Shown here in pieces: positions 1-8,730 of a stretch of 57,502 nt of DNA (its first letter is position 1; each line of letters opens with the position of its first letter). The stretch spans positions 1 through 57,502 of the forward strand of contig QMKX01000008.1 in the NCBI GenBank assembly GCA_003643835.1. Direction: 5' to 3'. The notes below the pieces were generated by a model that saw only the letters and a program-made list of their open reading frames with translations, had not been told where the DNA came from and did not search any database. The position numbers and the translations under genes were made by a program. The DNA is from Campylobacterota bacterium. Lineage in GTDB: Bacteria; Campylobacterota; Campylobacteria; Campylobacterales; Arcobacteraceae.

Positions 1-76
1 CATAAAAATTCTTGAATTAACCAGTTAGTACTTCAAAAGTAGCCGTGGCGATTTTGCTTTGCAAAAACTTTCTGCG

Positions 77-121
77 AAAAACTGCTCCTTCTATGAGCTA
101 TAGAGGTTTTTAGAGGTGACC
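77..121. repeat. Short dispersed repeat, copy A
   Basis: Two short segments here recur elsewhere in the window. Bases 77-98 match 7642-7663 at 20 of 22 positions. Bases 104-121 match 21338-21355 at 17 of 18 positions. The segment sits where the decayed TRAP binding-protein gene loses similarity and supplies that gene's final stop codon. This fits a repeat that joined a truncated gene. No transposase is visible. The function is unknown. Confidence 0.5.
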
Positions 122-637
122 TTTATTTATAAACTTTTCTGAATTTTTATCGTAAGCTCTTGTGTTTAGACCTTTGAAATCATTTATTGAATTTATAGCT
201 TTGCTTGAATACAACCCGGTTGCTGGCCATGTTGTAATATATAAAAACTTTTGATTCCATTTTTTGGCTGTTTTTGCGTATATTGTTTTTGAAAGTTAGT
301 ATAATTTAAAGGCATCATCATAATCAGATGCAACAAACGGCAAAGCAGATATACCAAATACTTTTCCGCCATCCACTGTAAATTGCATAATCATATCAGT
401 CATTGCCACTGTGCCATCTTTGACTGCTTTTAGCGGGCTGCCGTTGACAAGTTTTGAGCCAGGGTGCACTTTGATACTAATAGTTCCTTTGCTGTATTTA
501 TACACCAATTTAGCAAACTTTATTGCCCCTTTAGTGTGAAAATTTGTCTCATCTTGTCTAACATTAAAATCAATTTTTACATTTCCTGCTACAGATAAAC
601 TGATCATCATAGCAACTATTATGACTTTTCTGAACAT
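110..637 (-). pseudogene. Broken TRAP transporter substrate-binding protein (DctP family)
   Basis: The first 113 codons encode a signal peptide and the start of a DctP-type periplasmic solute-binding protein, the component that captures organic acids for TRAP transporters. An in-frame TAA at 296-298 stops it. Reading past that stop in the same frame gives about 60 more codons that still look like DctP, including WPATGLYS and the typical INSINDFKGL segment, and ending at a TAA at 110-112. The whole remnant is about 170 codons, whereas the family is usually about 330. The gene is therefore broken twice: by a nonsense codon and by loss of its 3' half next to a short repeat. It starts directly after the gap stop codon, so it was probably the last gene of that operon. 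No TRAP membrane subunits are seen. A recoded stop is possible but unlikely given the truncation. Confidence 0.8.
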
Positions 638-1672
638 TTAGCTCTCCTTTGTTTTATCTCTAAATAGTTTAACTATATCCAACACCTTTGAAGCATATCC
701 CCACTCGTTGTCATACCATAGCACAAGTTTAATCAAGTGGCTATTTTTGACATCTGTCCATCTGTGGTCAATGATAGTAGAAAATGTTTGTTTTTGAAAA
801 TCTTTAGATACTAGCGGGTCATAATTGTTTAAAAATATATCAAATTTTTGTTTTGTTGCTATCAATTCGCAAAATTCTATTATCTGTTTTTTACTGCATG
901 CGGTTTTACTATATATAGATATATTGATAGCACCTACTACATCTGTAGGCACACGAAACGAGTTTGATGAAAACATATCACTACTTATTTTTGGCAAAAC
1001 TAAACTACAAGCATCGATAGTAGTTGTGCCACTTGGTATGATATTTTGCATAGCTCCTCGACCAAACTCAAAGCTACACTTCACATCTCTGTCATTGCTA
1101 CTTATACACTTGGCATCGAGAGTTTTTTGATGATTTAGCAGTGGGTGAATAGTCACAACATCGCCACAAACTATACCAAACTTATCATCAATTGCCTTCA
1201 ATATAGGCAAAATAGCTGTGGCATTGCACGAGCTTGTAGATACTATTTTGTGTTCTTTGGTATTAATGGAATTTTCATTTATTCCTATAATTATATTTAT
1301 ATCTGCTATGCTATTTGGATGTGTTAAAAATATATGTTTGACATCAAGTTTGTTTAAAACTTTTTTATCTATTTTCATTCCACTTGAATCTATAACTATG
1401 TCTATATTTTTAAGATTTATATCTTGTAGTTTATTATTATTAAAAACTTCTATTTTTGATTTTTGATTTTGTATAAAACTACCTACAGCTGTATATTTGT
1501 CGTCTATATTTCCATAAGTTGAATCATAGTTTATGATATATGCTATATTTTGTATATTTGTATTTATGTCGTTTATCGCTACTATATTTATATCATCGGT
1601 ATTTTGTGATATTCGCAAAATAGCTTTGCCAATTCTACCGATACCATTTATCAATATTTTATATGGTTTCAT
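638..1672 (-). CDS. gap: Glyceraldehyde-3-phosphate dehydrogenase
   Basis: Predicted NAD(P)-dependent GAPDH, interconverting glyceraldehyde 3-phosphate and 1,3-bisphosphoglycerate in glycolysis, gluconeogenesis or the Calvin-type direction; cytosolic tetramer. The 344-residue protein has the Rossmann motif NGIGRIGK (9-16). Its catalytic pair falls at the classical positions, Cys149 in STSSCNATA and His176. The active-site segment departs from the usual ASCTTNC. The C-terminal WYDNEWGYA signature is present. I start at the ATG at 1672 rather than a GTG-type codon 7 codons upstream, because the protein then begins just before the Rossmann strand. The start overlaps the end of der by 14 bp, so the two are probably cotranscribed. 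The divergent active site suggests a gap lineage of its own, but function is likely kept. Confidence 0.93.
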   Translation of the reverse strand: MKPYKILINGIGRIGKAILRISQNTDDINIVAINDINTNIQNIAYIINYDSTYGNIDDKYTAVGSFIQNQKSKIEVFNNNKLQDINLKNIDIVIDSSGMKIDKKVLNKLDVKHIFLTHPNSIADINIIIGINENSINTKEHKIVSTSSCNATAILPILKAIDDKFGIVCGDVVTIHPLLNHQKTLDAKCISSNDRDVKCSFEFGRGAMQNIIPSGTTTIDACSLVLPKISSDMFSSNSFRVPTDVVGAINISIYSKTACSKKQIIEFCELIATKQKFDIFLNNYDPLVSKDFQKQTFSTIIDHRWTDVKNSHLIKLVLWYDNEWGYASKVLDIVKLFRDKTKES

Positions 1673-3095
1673 ATATAGCCTTGTATGTTTCATCTGTAGT
1701 GATATTGTCTTTTTTGCCTCTCGCTATTATATGTATAGGGCAGCCATCAAATTCAAGTGAATACCTTAGAAAATTTATAAGATATCGTTTGTAGCTAAAG
1801 TGTAGCATATTTGGTTTGTTCATAACTACTGCTATAGTTGGTGGTGCTATTTTGTATTGGGTTGAAAAATAGATTTTAAGCATATTGCCAGCAGGGCTTG
1901 GAAGCGAGTGTCTTCTTGTGGCTTTTGTTATGGTTTCGTTGATTTTAGATGTAGCATATCGTCTATAGAAGTTATCGTATATCTCTATCAAAGTCCCTTT
2001 TAGCTTGTCCATGTTTCGTCCTGTTTTAGCAGAAACTGCAACTATAGGAGCATAGTATAAAAATCTAAATCGCAACCTTACTTCATCTATAAGTTTTTCA
2101 TAACTTTTTAGTTTTTCATCCCATTTGTTTAGGACTATTATAACTCCAAGTGCAAACTTATCAACCAACCCCGCTATCTTTTCATCTTGGTCGCTTATTG
2201 CAGTGCTTGCATCTATGATTATGAGGCATAGATTTGCTTGAGCCAACATATCGTTAGTGCGAAACAAAGCAAACTTTTCTATGCCGTCTATTTTGCCACG
2301 CCGCCGCAAACCTGCTGTGTCTACAAATGTAATCTTTTTGTCTTTGTATGTTGTGGTTTCATCTACTGGGTCAATAGTAGTGCCAGCTATAGAACTAACA
2401 ACCGATCTATCAACTCCAGTTATGGCATTGAGTATAGAGCTTTTGCCTACATTTACTTTGCCTATTATGGCGACTTTAAGGTGGTTTTCTTTTGTTTTGC
2501 TTTGTGAGATATTTTCTGTATTGTGTTCAAGCGATGTGTCATTTTCATAATTTAAAAACTCTTCGTCCATAACCAAAGGTAGTCTATCATAAAGCCAGCT
2601 TAAAAGTTTTTTAGTTCCTCTGTTGTGTGCTACAGATATAGCAAATATATTTGTCTCGTCTATACCAAACTTAAAAAATTGCCATACATTTTCAAGCTCT
2701 TTGTCGTTGTCAATTTTATTGACTACCAGCACAATATCTTGATTTGTTTTTTGGAGTTTGAAAAATAGTTTTTTGTCATTCTCTTCAAGTTGTTTTTTGC
2801 CATCTACCATAAACAGCACGATATCGCAATTTATTGCCATATCTATAGACTTTTGACTAACTTGCGAAAATATCTCAAAGTTGCTACTGTCGCTCATCTT
2901 AGATTTTTTAGATGTTGATATACCTCCTGTGTCTATGAGTGTCGCTTTTTTTTCCAATATATTTATATCTTTTTTTCTTATATCTCTTGTGGTGCCACTT
3001 ATATCGCTAATTATCGCAACTTTTTGTTTTACTATGAGATTAAAAAGTGAACTTTTTCCTACATTTGGTTGCCCTATCAAGGCTATGGTTTTCAA
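1659..3095 (-). CDS. der: Ribosome biogenesis GTPase Der (EngA)
   Basis: Double-GTPase needed for 50S subunit maturation. Two G domains are visible in the 478-residue protein. The first has the P loop GQPNVGKSS at residues 8-16 and DTGG. The second begins near residue 210 with GKVNVGKSS and has DTAGLRRRGK and NKWD. A C-terminal KH-like domain follows, as in the family. The linker between the G domains is acidic and Ser/Thr rich. Translation starts at a TTG whose TTGA overlaps the stop codon of the mscS-type gene, which suggests translational coupling. The usual family N-terminus (K-x-I-A-L-I-G) supports this start. Confidence 0.96.
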   Translation of the reverse strand: MKTIALIGQPNVGKSSLFNLIVKQKVAIISDISGTTRDIRKKDINILEKKATLIDTGGISTSKKSKMSDSSNFEIFSQVSQKSIDMAINCDIVLFMVDGKKQLEENDKKLFFKLQKTNQDIVLVVNKIDNDKELENVWQFFKFGIDETNIFAISVAHNRGTKKLLSWLYDRLPLVMDEEFLNYENDTSLEHNTENISQSKTKENHLKVAIIGKVNVGKSSILNAITGVDRSVVSSIAGTTIDPVDETTTYKDKKITFVDTAGLRRRGKIDGIEKFALFRTNDMLAQANLCLIIIDASTAISDQDEKIAGLVDKFALGVIIVLNKWDEKLKSYEKLIDEVRLRFRFLYYAPIVAVSAKTGRNMDKLKGTLIEIYDNFYRRYATSKINETITKATRRHSLPSPAGNMLKIYFSTQYKIAPPTIAVVMNKPNMLHFSYKRYLINFLRYSLEFDGCPIHIIARGKKDNITTDETYKAIYETI

Positions 3096-4120
3096 TCTAC
3101 TTGCCCTTTTTCGATATATATAGACGAAGATGGAAATGCAAAATTCGAGTTGTTTGATTTGACTATTTGCATAATTTTAAACATGGTATCTTCGCGAACT
3201 CGCATAAACTCATCCCAAGCAGTGCTTTTAGTAAAATAATAACAAAATATATTCAAGCTACTATCACCAAAGGCACTGAAATATATATGTATAGTATCTT
3301 TGTGGATATCTTTGTGTTTGTTTAGCATACTTTTTATCTGCTTGACGATATTTTTCATAGATTTTTCATCGGTGTCATATGTCAAACCAATGTCAAATTT
3401 AACTCTCCTTTTGCCCATTTTTGTCCAGTTTAATATAGAGCTATGTGCCAATGAGCCATTTGGTACAGAGACTAAAGCATTTGCAAAGGTGCGAATTTTT
3501 GTGCTTCGCATACCTATTGTTTCTACTATGCCTTCTGCGTCTGTCGTTTTTATCCAGTCTCCTATCTCAAATGGTTTGTCGCTAAATATCACAACCGAAC
3601 CAAATAGATTTGATACTGTATCTCTCGCAGCAAACGCCAAAGCCATACCCACAAGCCCAAGAGATGCCAAGAACCCGCCTATATTGTAGCCCCACTCTTG
3701 CAAAATAGTCATAAACGCTATAGCAAATATCAAAAATTTTATGATATTTAAAACAAAATTTGCTATATCATCGCTAAGACCTTTGCCAAACATTTTGGTA
3801 TAGCCAACTACTATATATGTCATTGGCTCCAATGCATTGTATATCATCCAAAATATTGCTACATAAAACAAACTCATGATAGAGTTGTCCAATATAAAAC
3901 CAACAGGATCGCCAAACGACACGATATCAGCAGCAAAATACGCACCCGTGACTGCTATCAAGAACTCCGTAGGTCGCTTGATAGCTTCTAAAACCTTGTC
4001 GTCTAAATCACTTGAAGTTTTGCCTGCAAGCTTACTGATAAAATCAAATATTGTTCGTCTTATGATTATCTTTGATAACCACACAAGAGCAAACAAAAAT
4101 ATAGCATATATATATAACAT
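3092..4120 (-). CDS. MscS-family mechanosensitive ion channel
   Basis: Membrane channel of the small-conductance mechanosensitive family, which releases solutes during hypo-osmotic shock. The 342-residue protein has several N-terminal membrane segments and then the pore-lining helix rich in Gly and Ala (GGFLASLGLVGMALAFAAR). The MscS beta domain follows (FEIGDWIKTTDAEGIVETIGMRSTKIRT), and then the alpha/beta cage domain. The order and length fit a standard MscS-like protein with extra N-terminal helices, not the large MscK type. It is first in an mscS-der-gap run and divergent from hemA across about 70 bp. The physiological substrate and gating threshold cannot be read from sequence. Confidence 0.9.
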   Translation of the reverse strand: MLYIYAIFLFALVWLSKIIIRRTIFDFISKLAGKTSSDLDDKVLEAIKRPTEFLIAVTGAYFAADIVSFGDPVGFILDNSIMSLFYVAIFWMIYNALEPMTYIVVGYTKMFGKGLSDDIANFVLNIIKFLIFAIAFMTILQEWGYNIGGFLASLGLVGMALAFAARDTVSNLFGSVVIFSDKPFEIGDWIKTTDAEGIVETIGMRSTKIRTFANALVSVPNGSLAHSSILNWTKMGKRRVKFDIGLTYDTDEKSMKNIVKQIKSMLNKHKDIHKDTIHIYFSAFGDSSLNIFCYYFTKSTAWDEFMRVREDTMFKIMQIVKSNNSNFAFPSSSIYIEKGQVD

Positions 4121-4190
4121 AAAAATACCTTTTTTGATTATTATACCATATTAAAGTTAAATTAGATAACATGTGCGAAAAAGGTTTTAT

Positions 4191-5453
4191 ATGTCATATC
4201 TTATCATAAGTTACACTCATAAAAATACAGACATAGACACAAGAGAAAAATTGGTATTTGGCGACGACAATGAAAAAGATATTTTCGTGCAAAAACTATT
4301 AAATCAAGATTATATAAGTGAAGTTATGTTGACATCTACTTGCAATAGAGTAGAACTTTTTTTATTTGCCAAAGATATCAAAAAAGCTGTTGCTTTTGCT
4401 ATAGATTGTCTTCAAGTGCACTCAAATATCGAGTATGAAGTGTTGTTTGACAGAGCTAGTATATATGACAATCAAAATGCAATATACCATCTGTTTTTAG
4501 TAGCATCTTCTTTAGATAGTCTGGTTGTAGGTGAGACACAAATTATAGGGCAAATAAAAGATGCCTTTAAGTATAGTTTGTCAAAAAAATACTGTGACAA
4601 AAATATAGTATCTGCCATAAACTATGCACTCAAATGTGCTACATCGGTGCGAAATGCTACATCGTTGGGTGAAGGTCAAGTATCGGTAGCTTCCACAGCG
4701 GTTGCTATAGCAAAAGATATTTTCAAAGACTCTAAACCACAAGCAGTAGTTGTAGGAGTAGGAGCTATGTGCCAAATAGCCATGAGGCACTTGCTTAAAA
4801 ATGGTTTTGATACAACAATACTAAACAGAAGTTATGAAAATGCAACAAAACTAAAAAAAATAATATTAAACGAAAAACCACAATATAAAAACAACATAAC
4901 TATAAAAAGATTTGAAAATTTAAACGATATTTTGCTTGATACACAGTTGCTTTTCACAGCAACATCTTCACAAAACACCATAATCAAACAACAAAACATA
5001 AAGCCATCAACCATACATAGGCATTGGTTTGATATGGCGGTGCCTCGCGATATAGACCATATAGAACAAACAAACTTGTCATTATATGCTGTGGATGATC
5101 TGAAACTTTTGATTGATAAAAATATAAAACTAAGACAAGCAGAAGCTAAAGAGGGTTACAAGATAGTAAAAAATATACAAAAAGAGTTTTTTGAGCATTT
5201 GGAACAGGTCAAGCTTCAACCTATCATCAAGCATTTGCATCTTAAAGCGCAAGCTATTATCGATGAAAAATTAGACAAAGCAATAAACAAAAAATTTATA
5301 GATATCTCAAATAAACAAAACACCAAAAAATTGTGTCAAACAATCATAGCAAAGCTACTCCACGAGCCAACTACTCACCTAAAATCAAAAAACAAAGAGT
5401 TGAATTTTGAGCAAATAGGCAAGTGCTTCAACAACTCTTTTAAGTTAATTTAA
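4191..5453 (+). CDS. hemA: Glutamyl-tRNA reductase
   Basis: First committed enzyme of C5-pathway tetrapyrrole synthesis, reducing glutamyl-tRNA with NADPH to glutamate-1-semialdehyde. The haem made this way supplies the many c-type cytochromes of this window. The 420-residue protein has the nucleophile Cys51 in TSTCNRVE, the conserved VVGETQI segment and a Rossmann motif (VVGVGAM). It ends with a helical dimerisation domain. A GTG at 4173 would add six residues, but the ATG at 4191 is preceded by an AAAAAGG ribosome site at the right distance and gives the normal family N-terminus. It is the first gene of a plus-strand run. Confidence 0.96.
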   Translation: MSYLIISYTHKNTDIDTREKLVFGDDNEKDIFVQKLLNQDYISEVMLTSTCNRVELFLFAKDIKKAVAFAIDCLQVHSNIEYEVLFDRASIYDNQNAIYHLFLVASSLDSLVVGETQIIGQIKDAFKYSLSKKYCDKNIVSAINYALKCATSVRNATSLGEGQVSVASTAVAIAKDIFKDSKPQAVVVGVGAMCQIAMRHLLKNGFDTTILNRSYENATKLKKIILNEKPQYKNNITIKRFENLNDILLDTQLLFTATSSQNTIIKQQNIKPSTIHRHWFDMAVPRDIDHIEQTNLSLYAVDDLKLLIDKNIKLRQAEAKEGYKIVKNIQKEFFEHLEQVKLQPIIKHLHLKAQAIIDEKLDKAINKKFIDISNKQNTKKLCQTIIAKLLHEPTTHLKSKNKELNFEQIGKCFNNSFKLI

Positions 5454-5462
5454 GTTTTGTTA

Positions 5463-5472
5463 GTTATAATGC
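5463..5472 (+). promoter_or_regulatory. Candidate -10 box for the cytochrome c lipoprotein gene
   Basis: TATAAT at 5465-5470 lies 23 bases before the ATG at 5493, in the short gap after hemA. In Campylobacterota the -10 box is the main sigma-70 element and a -35 is often not recognisable; none is seen here. An AAAAGGAG ribosome site follows at about 5480. Confidence 0.45.
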
Positions 5473-5492
5473 TATTTTAAAAAGGAGAAAAT

Positions 5493-6149
5493 ATGAAAAA
5501 ATATTATATAGTTGTCGCACTGGCGATATTGTTAAGCGGTTGTGGCTCAAAAGATGAGAAACAAGGAGAAGCACCAAAAGAAGAGAAAGTTGATACTTCT
5601 ACTGTTGATTCAAAAGATGGTAAAGAAAATGTTGAAGCAGTAAGTGGTATGCAAACCGATGATGTTTCACAAGAAAACTTGCCAAAAACTGAAGAGCCAG
5701 CTAAAGAAGTTGCACCTGCAAAAGAAGCAGCAAAAGAAGCAGCAAAAGAAGTAGCACCTGCTAAAGAAGCAGCAAAAGAAGCAGCAAAAGAAGTAGCACC
5801 TGCTAAAGAAGTAGCAAAAGAAGTAGCACCTGCTAAAGAAGTAGCAAAAGAAGTAGCACCTGCTAAAGAAGTAGCAAAAGAAGCAACCGAAAAAGCATCA
5901 GGTGACATAAATGTGATAGCCTTGTATGGTCCTTGTATGGGTTGCCACGGTGCCAAAGGTGAGAAAGTAGCTTTGGGCAAAAGCAAAATCATAAAAGATA
6001 TGAGCGAAGCAGATATTGTCAAAGCTATGATAGGATATAAAGACGGTTCATATGGTGGTGCCATGAAAGGTGTCATGGCAGGACAAGTCAAAAAACTAAA
6101 CACAGCAGAAATGCAAGCACTCGCAAAGCACATCAAGACACTAAAATAG
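5493..6149 (+). CDS. Lipoprotein c-type cytochrome with Ala-Lys-Glu repeat arm
   Basis: Predicted periplasmic, lipid-anchored monohaem cytochrome c that shuttles electrons. The 218-residue protein has three parts. A lipoprotein signal ends at LSGC (14-17). Residues 70-131 form a low-complexity arm built from units such as PAKEVAKEVA and PAKEAAKEAAKEVA. A small class I cytochrome domain follows with CMGCH at 148-152 and candidate Met ligands in the GAMKGVMAGQ stretch. The arm is highly charged and probably helical or extended, acting as a tether that lets the haem domain reach partners from the membrane. The cytochrome domain resembles cytochrome c553. The partner is unknown; bc1, oxidases and Sox proteins are all possible. 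Confidence 0.88.
   Translation: MKKYYIVVALAILLSGCGSKDEKQGEAPKEEKVDTSTVDSKDGKENVEAVSGMQTDDVSQENLPKTEEPAKEVAPAKEAAKEAAKEVAPAKEAAKEAAKEVAPAKEVAKEVAPAKEVAKEVAPAKEVAKEATEKASGDINVIALYGPCMGCHGAKGEKVALGKSKIIKDMSEADIVKAMIGYKDGSYGGAMKGVMAGQVKKLNTAEMQALAKHIKTLK
5700..5885 (+). repeat. In-frame tandem repeat encoding the AKE arm
   Basis: Imperfect tandem units of 30 bp (coding PAKEVAKEVA) and 42 bp (coding PAKEAAKEAAKEVA) follow each other. Both lengths are multiples of three, so slippage would change arm length without breaking the reading frame. Units near the 3' end are almost identical at DNA level, which indicates recent expansion. Confidence 0.85.
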
Positions 6150-6157
6150 CCCAAGGC

Positions 6158-6532
6158 GTGCAGTTTTACAAAGACAAAACAGGTGAATATTTAGATATAT
6201 TTTTCAAACTTCGCCAAATTGTTTTGTCGTTTGACAACATAACAGAGAAAAAAAATCCTAAACAAACTGCCTACTACGACAAGTATGGTGCAGTTTGTTT
6301 TATTCGTCCAAATAAAACTACAAATCAAACATATTGTATGTCACTTGCAAAAGGACACAAACTTATGGACAAATTTCCAAACTTACAAGGCTGTGGAAAA
6401 ATCACAAGGCATATAAATTTTAAGTCAATAGACGATATTGATATAAACTACATCAAAGATATAATCCAAGAGAGTTTGATACTAAATATGGAGCAATACG
6501 AGCTAAAAAAATTGGCAAAAAATATCAAGTAA
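6158..6532 (+). CDS. DUF1801/YdhG-like small protein
   Basis: A 124-residue cytosolic protein resembling the DUF1801 (YdhG-like) fold. The recognisable elements are YYDKYGAVCFIRP near the middle, then KLMDKFPNLQGCGKITRHI. The molecular role of this family is poorly known. Translation appears to start at a GTG at 6158 with an AAGG just upstream, only 8 bases after the cytochrome gene. The phosphagen kinase gene follows closely. It is probably cotranscribed with both, but nothing in the sequence links its function to them. Confidence 0.7.
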   Translation: MQFYKDKTGEYLDIFFKLRQIVLSFDNITEKKNPKQTAYYDKYGAVCFIRPNKTTNQTYCMSLAKGHKLMDKFPNLQGCGKITRHINFKSIDDIDINYIKDIIQESLILNMEQYELKKLAKNIK

Positions 6533-6575
6533 AGTGGTTTTAGATGAGCCCTTAAATTATAAACAAAGGAAAAAG

Positions 6576-7622
6576 ATGGCAAAAACACAAGAGTATCCAA
6601 TGTCAATAGAAGATTCAAGCTCACTACTGGCAAAACACCTCACCAAAGAGATTTTTGAAAAGTTGAGAGACAAAAGAACGGTAAATGATTATACACTGGC
6701 TCAAGCTATCAACTCAGGGGTTCAAAACCCTGATAGTGGTACCGGAGTATATGCAGGAGATGAGCAGTCTTATGAGATGTTTGCACCACTTTTTGACCCT
6801 ATCATCTATGAGTATCACGGACACAGCAAAGAGGACAAACACCAAAGCGACCTAAACCCAGCTAACTTAAAAGCTCCAAACCCAGACAAAGAGGGCAAAT
6901 ATATATTGTCCACAAGGATAAGAGTGGCAAGAAACATACAAGGCCTACCTTTAGGACCAGCTATAGACAAAGCAAAAAGAGAGAATATAGAACAAGATAT
7001 ATCAAATATATTGTGCCGGTCTCGTGGTGAACTTGCTGGCACATATTATAGCCTATCAAATATGAGCGAAGCAGATAGGCTATCACTAATAACTGACCAC
7101 TTTTTGTTTAAAGCAGGAGATAGATTTCTTCAAGCTGCTGGACTAAACCAAGACTGGCCAAGCGGTAGAGGTATATTTCACAATACAGACAAAACTTTTT
7201 TGGTATGGATAAACGAAGAGGACCAGCTTCGTATCATATCTATGCAAAATGGCGGTGATATACAAGAGGTATTTACACGACTTGCCAGTGCTATAGATAT
7301 GTTGTCGTCTCAAGTCAAGTTTGCCTACAGCGACCACTTGGGCTATATCACATCTTGTCCTACAAACTTAGGCACAGCTATGAGGGCAAGTGTGCATATA
7401 CGACTACCAAACTTGAGCGACAATACACAAGAGCTTGAAGCCATAGCAAAGATATATCACCTACAAATACGAGGTATCCACGGAGAGCATAGTAGCAGTG
7501 AGGACGGGGTATATGATATATCCAACAAAAGACGACTAGGTATCACAGAAGTTCAGTGTGTGCAAGATATGCACGATGGTGTGGTGGCGCTTATCAAAAG
7601 AGAGCAAGAGTTAGCACGATAA
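6576..7622 (+). CDS. Phosphagen (ATP:guanidino) kinase, arginine-kinase type
   Basis: Reversible transfer of phosphate between ATP and a guanidino compound, probably arginine, giving an energy-buffering phosphagen. The 348-residue protein has the full two-domain architecture. The all-alpha N-terminal domain contains GDEQSYEMFAPLFDPII. The catalytic domain has STRIRVARN (112-120), NEED (213-216, substrate-binding Glu), Cys261 in SCPTNLGT and the mobile loop GEHSSSE (303-309), then YDISNKRRLG. All known catalytic positions of animal arginine kinases are kept. It is full length, unlike the shorter bacterial protein-arginine kinase McsB. I use the ATG at 6576 behind AAAGGA rather than an upstream GTG. 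Substrate choice (arginine or another guanidine) is inferred only. Confidence 0.93.
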   Translation: MAKTQEYPMSIEDSSSLLAKHLTKEIFEKLRDKRTVNDYTLAQAINSGVQNPDSGTGVYAGDEQSYEMFAPLFDPIIYEYHGHSKEDKHQSDLNPANLKAPNPDKEGKYILSTRIRVARNIQGLPLGPAIDKAKRENIEQDISNILCRSRGELAGTYYSLSNMSEADRLSLITDHFLFKAGDRFLQAAGLNQDWPSGRGIFHNTDKTFLVWINEEDQLRIISMQNGGDIQEVFTRLASAIDMLSSQVKFAYSDHLGYITSCPTNLGTAMRASVHIRLPNLSDNTQELEAIAKIYHLQIRGIHGEHSSSEDGVYDISNKRRLGITEVQCVQDMHDGVVALIKREQELAR

Positions 7623-7641
7623 ACTCCCTTTAGAATTAACA

Positions 7642-7663
7642 AAAACTACTCTTTCTATGAGCC
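7642..7663. repeat. Short dispersed repeat, copy B
   Basis: These 22 bases match 77-98 with two differences and in the same orientation. The copy lies 20 bases after the phosphagen kinase stop codon, at the left edge of the accessory patch that holds the RhuM-family gene. No function is evident. Confidence 0.45.
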
Positions 7664-7719
7664 CGGTATTTAATCAGAGGGTTCAATTATATAGTGGGTC
7701 TGCAAAAATAAGTTGAATA

Positions 7720-8730
7720 TTATTTCTTATGTTTTAAAATCTTTTTAATCTTTTTATCAAAATCAGATTCTATTTTTTGTATTTTATTAAATTCATCATA
7801 TTCGCTAAATGCTTTTTTCTCTGCTTGACTTCTTGATATAGTTCCATTGTTTTCAAGTATTTTATACTCATTAAATTCAAGAAATTTATTTACTGAACTT
7901 GATAAACTATCCATAGTGAAAGTTGTGTGATTTTTTATGATTCTTTCAATATAATCAAAATATCCACTTATTGTATTTTCTAAATCTTTTATATCTTTTT
8001 CACTCAAATAATTCTTTGCTATTACTGTATCTGATTTTAAAACTCTTCCATCTGGTGAGTTTTTCCAAGTTTGTAGTCCCATAAATGGTTTTGTTTGGTC
8101 TGCGTAGTTTTTGATTATTTCTGCTGATGTTTGCCCACTTATTGCAAAGTGAAATTTATTTTGTACTGTTGCAAAAAAGTTTTTTGTTGTTTGAGAATTT
8201 TTGTCATAATCTATACTACACTCTGCAAATATATCTGTGATTTGTTGATATATTCTTCTTTCACTTGTTCGGATTGAACGAACTCTCTCAAGAAGTTCTT
8301 TGAAATAATCTTTACCAAAATATTTGCCATTTTTCATTCTATCATCATCTATGGCAAAACCTTTGATGATATACTCTCTTAATATTTTAGTTGCCCATAT
8401 TCTAAATTGTGTAGCTTTTGAAGAGTTTACACGATAACCAATTGATAAAATAGCATCAAGATTATAATATTTAGTTTGATAGTTTTTCCCATCTTCGGCA
8501 GTATGTTCCAAAATGGAACTAACTGAATTTTCTTCAAGTTCTCCACTATCAAATATATTCTTTAAGTGTTTAGTTATAGCTGGTCTTTGTACTCCAAAAA
8601 GTTCTGCAATTGCTTTTTGAGGTAGCCATAAAGTTTCATTGTGTAAATATGTTTCTACTCTTATATCACTATTTGGTGTAGTATATAGTAAAAAGTCTGT
8701 TAATTCATCTTTTATTGTTAATTTATTCAT
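7720..8730 (-). CDS. RhuM-family protein (virulence RhuM/Fic-associated type)
   Basis: A 336-residue protein of the RhuM family, common on genomic islands and plasmids and of unsettled biochemical role. The N-terminal part has the family signature: TLWLPQKAIAELFGV, then a helix-turn-helix-like segment (QRPAITKHLKNIF), then YYNLDAILSIGYRVNS and a region ending in RIWATKILREYI. The C-terminal half is helical with charged stretches. Leu is mostly TTA, and the gene looks more AT-rich than its neighbours, which fits horizontal acquisition. Its ATG overlaps the end of a 47-codon ORF, so translation of the two may be coupled. A toxin or DNA-binding role is possible but not shown. Confidence 0.85.
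   Translation of the reverse strand: MNKLTIKDELTDFLLYTTPNSDIRVETYLHNETLWLPQKAIAELFGVQRPAITKHLKNIFDSGELEENSVSSILEHTAEDGKNYQTKYYNLDAILSIGYRVNSSKATQFRIWATKILREYIIKGFAIDDDRMKNGKYFGKDYFKELLERVRSIRTSERRIYQQITDIFAECSIDYDKNSQTTKNFFATVQNKFHFAISGQTSAEIIKNYADQTKPFMGLQTWKNSPDGRVLKSDTVIAKNYLSEKDIKDLENTISGYFDYIERIIKNHTTFTMDSLSSSVNKFLEFNEYKILENNGTISRSQAEKKAFSEYDEFNKIQKIESDFDKKIKKILKHKK

Noticed and set aside
5504-6154. 216-codon minus-strand open frame over the cytochrome lipoprotein
   Set aside because: It is the mirror of the Ala-Lys-Glu repeat, which gives stop-free antisense. The plus strand has a lipobox, CxxCH and ribosome site.
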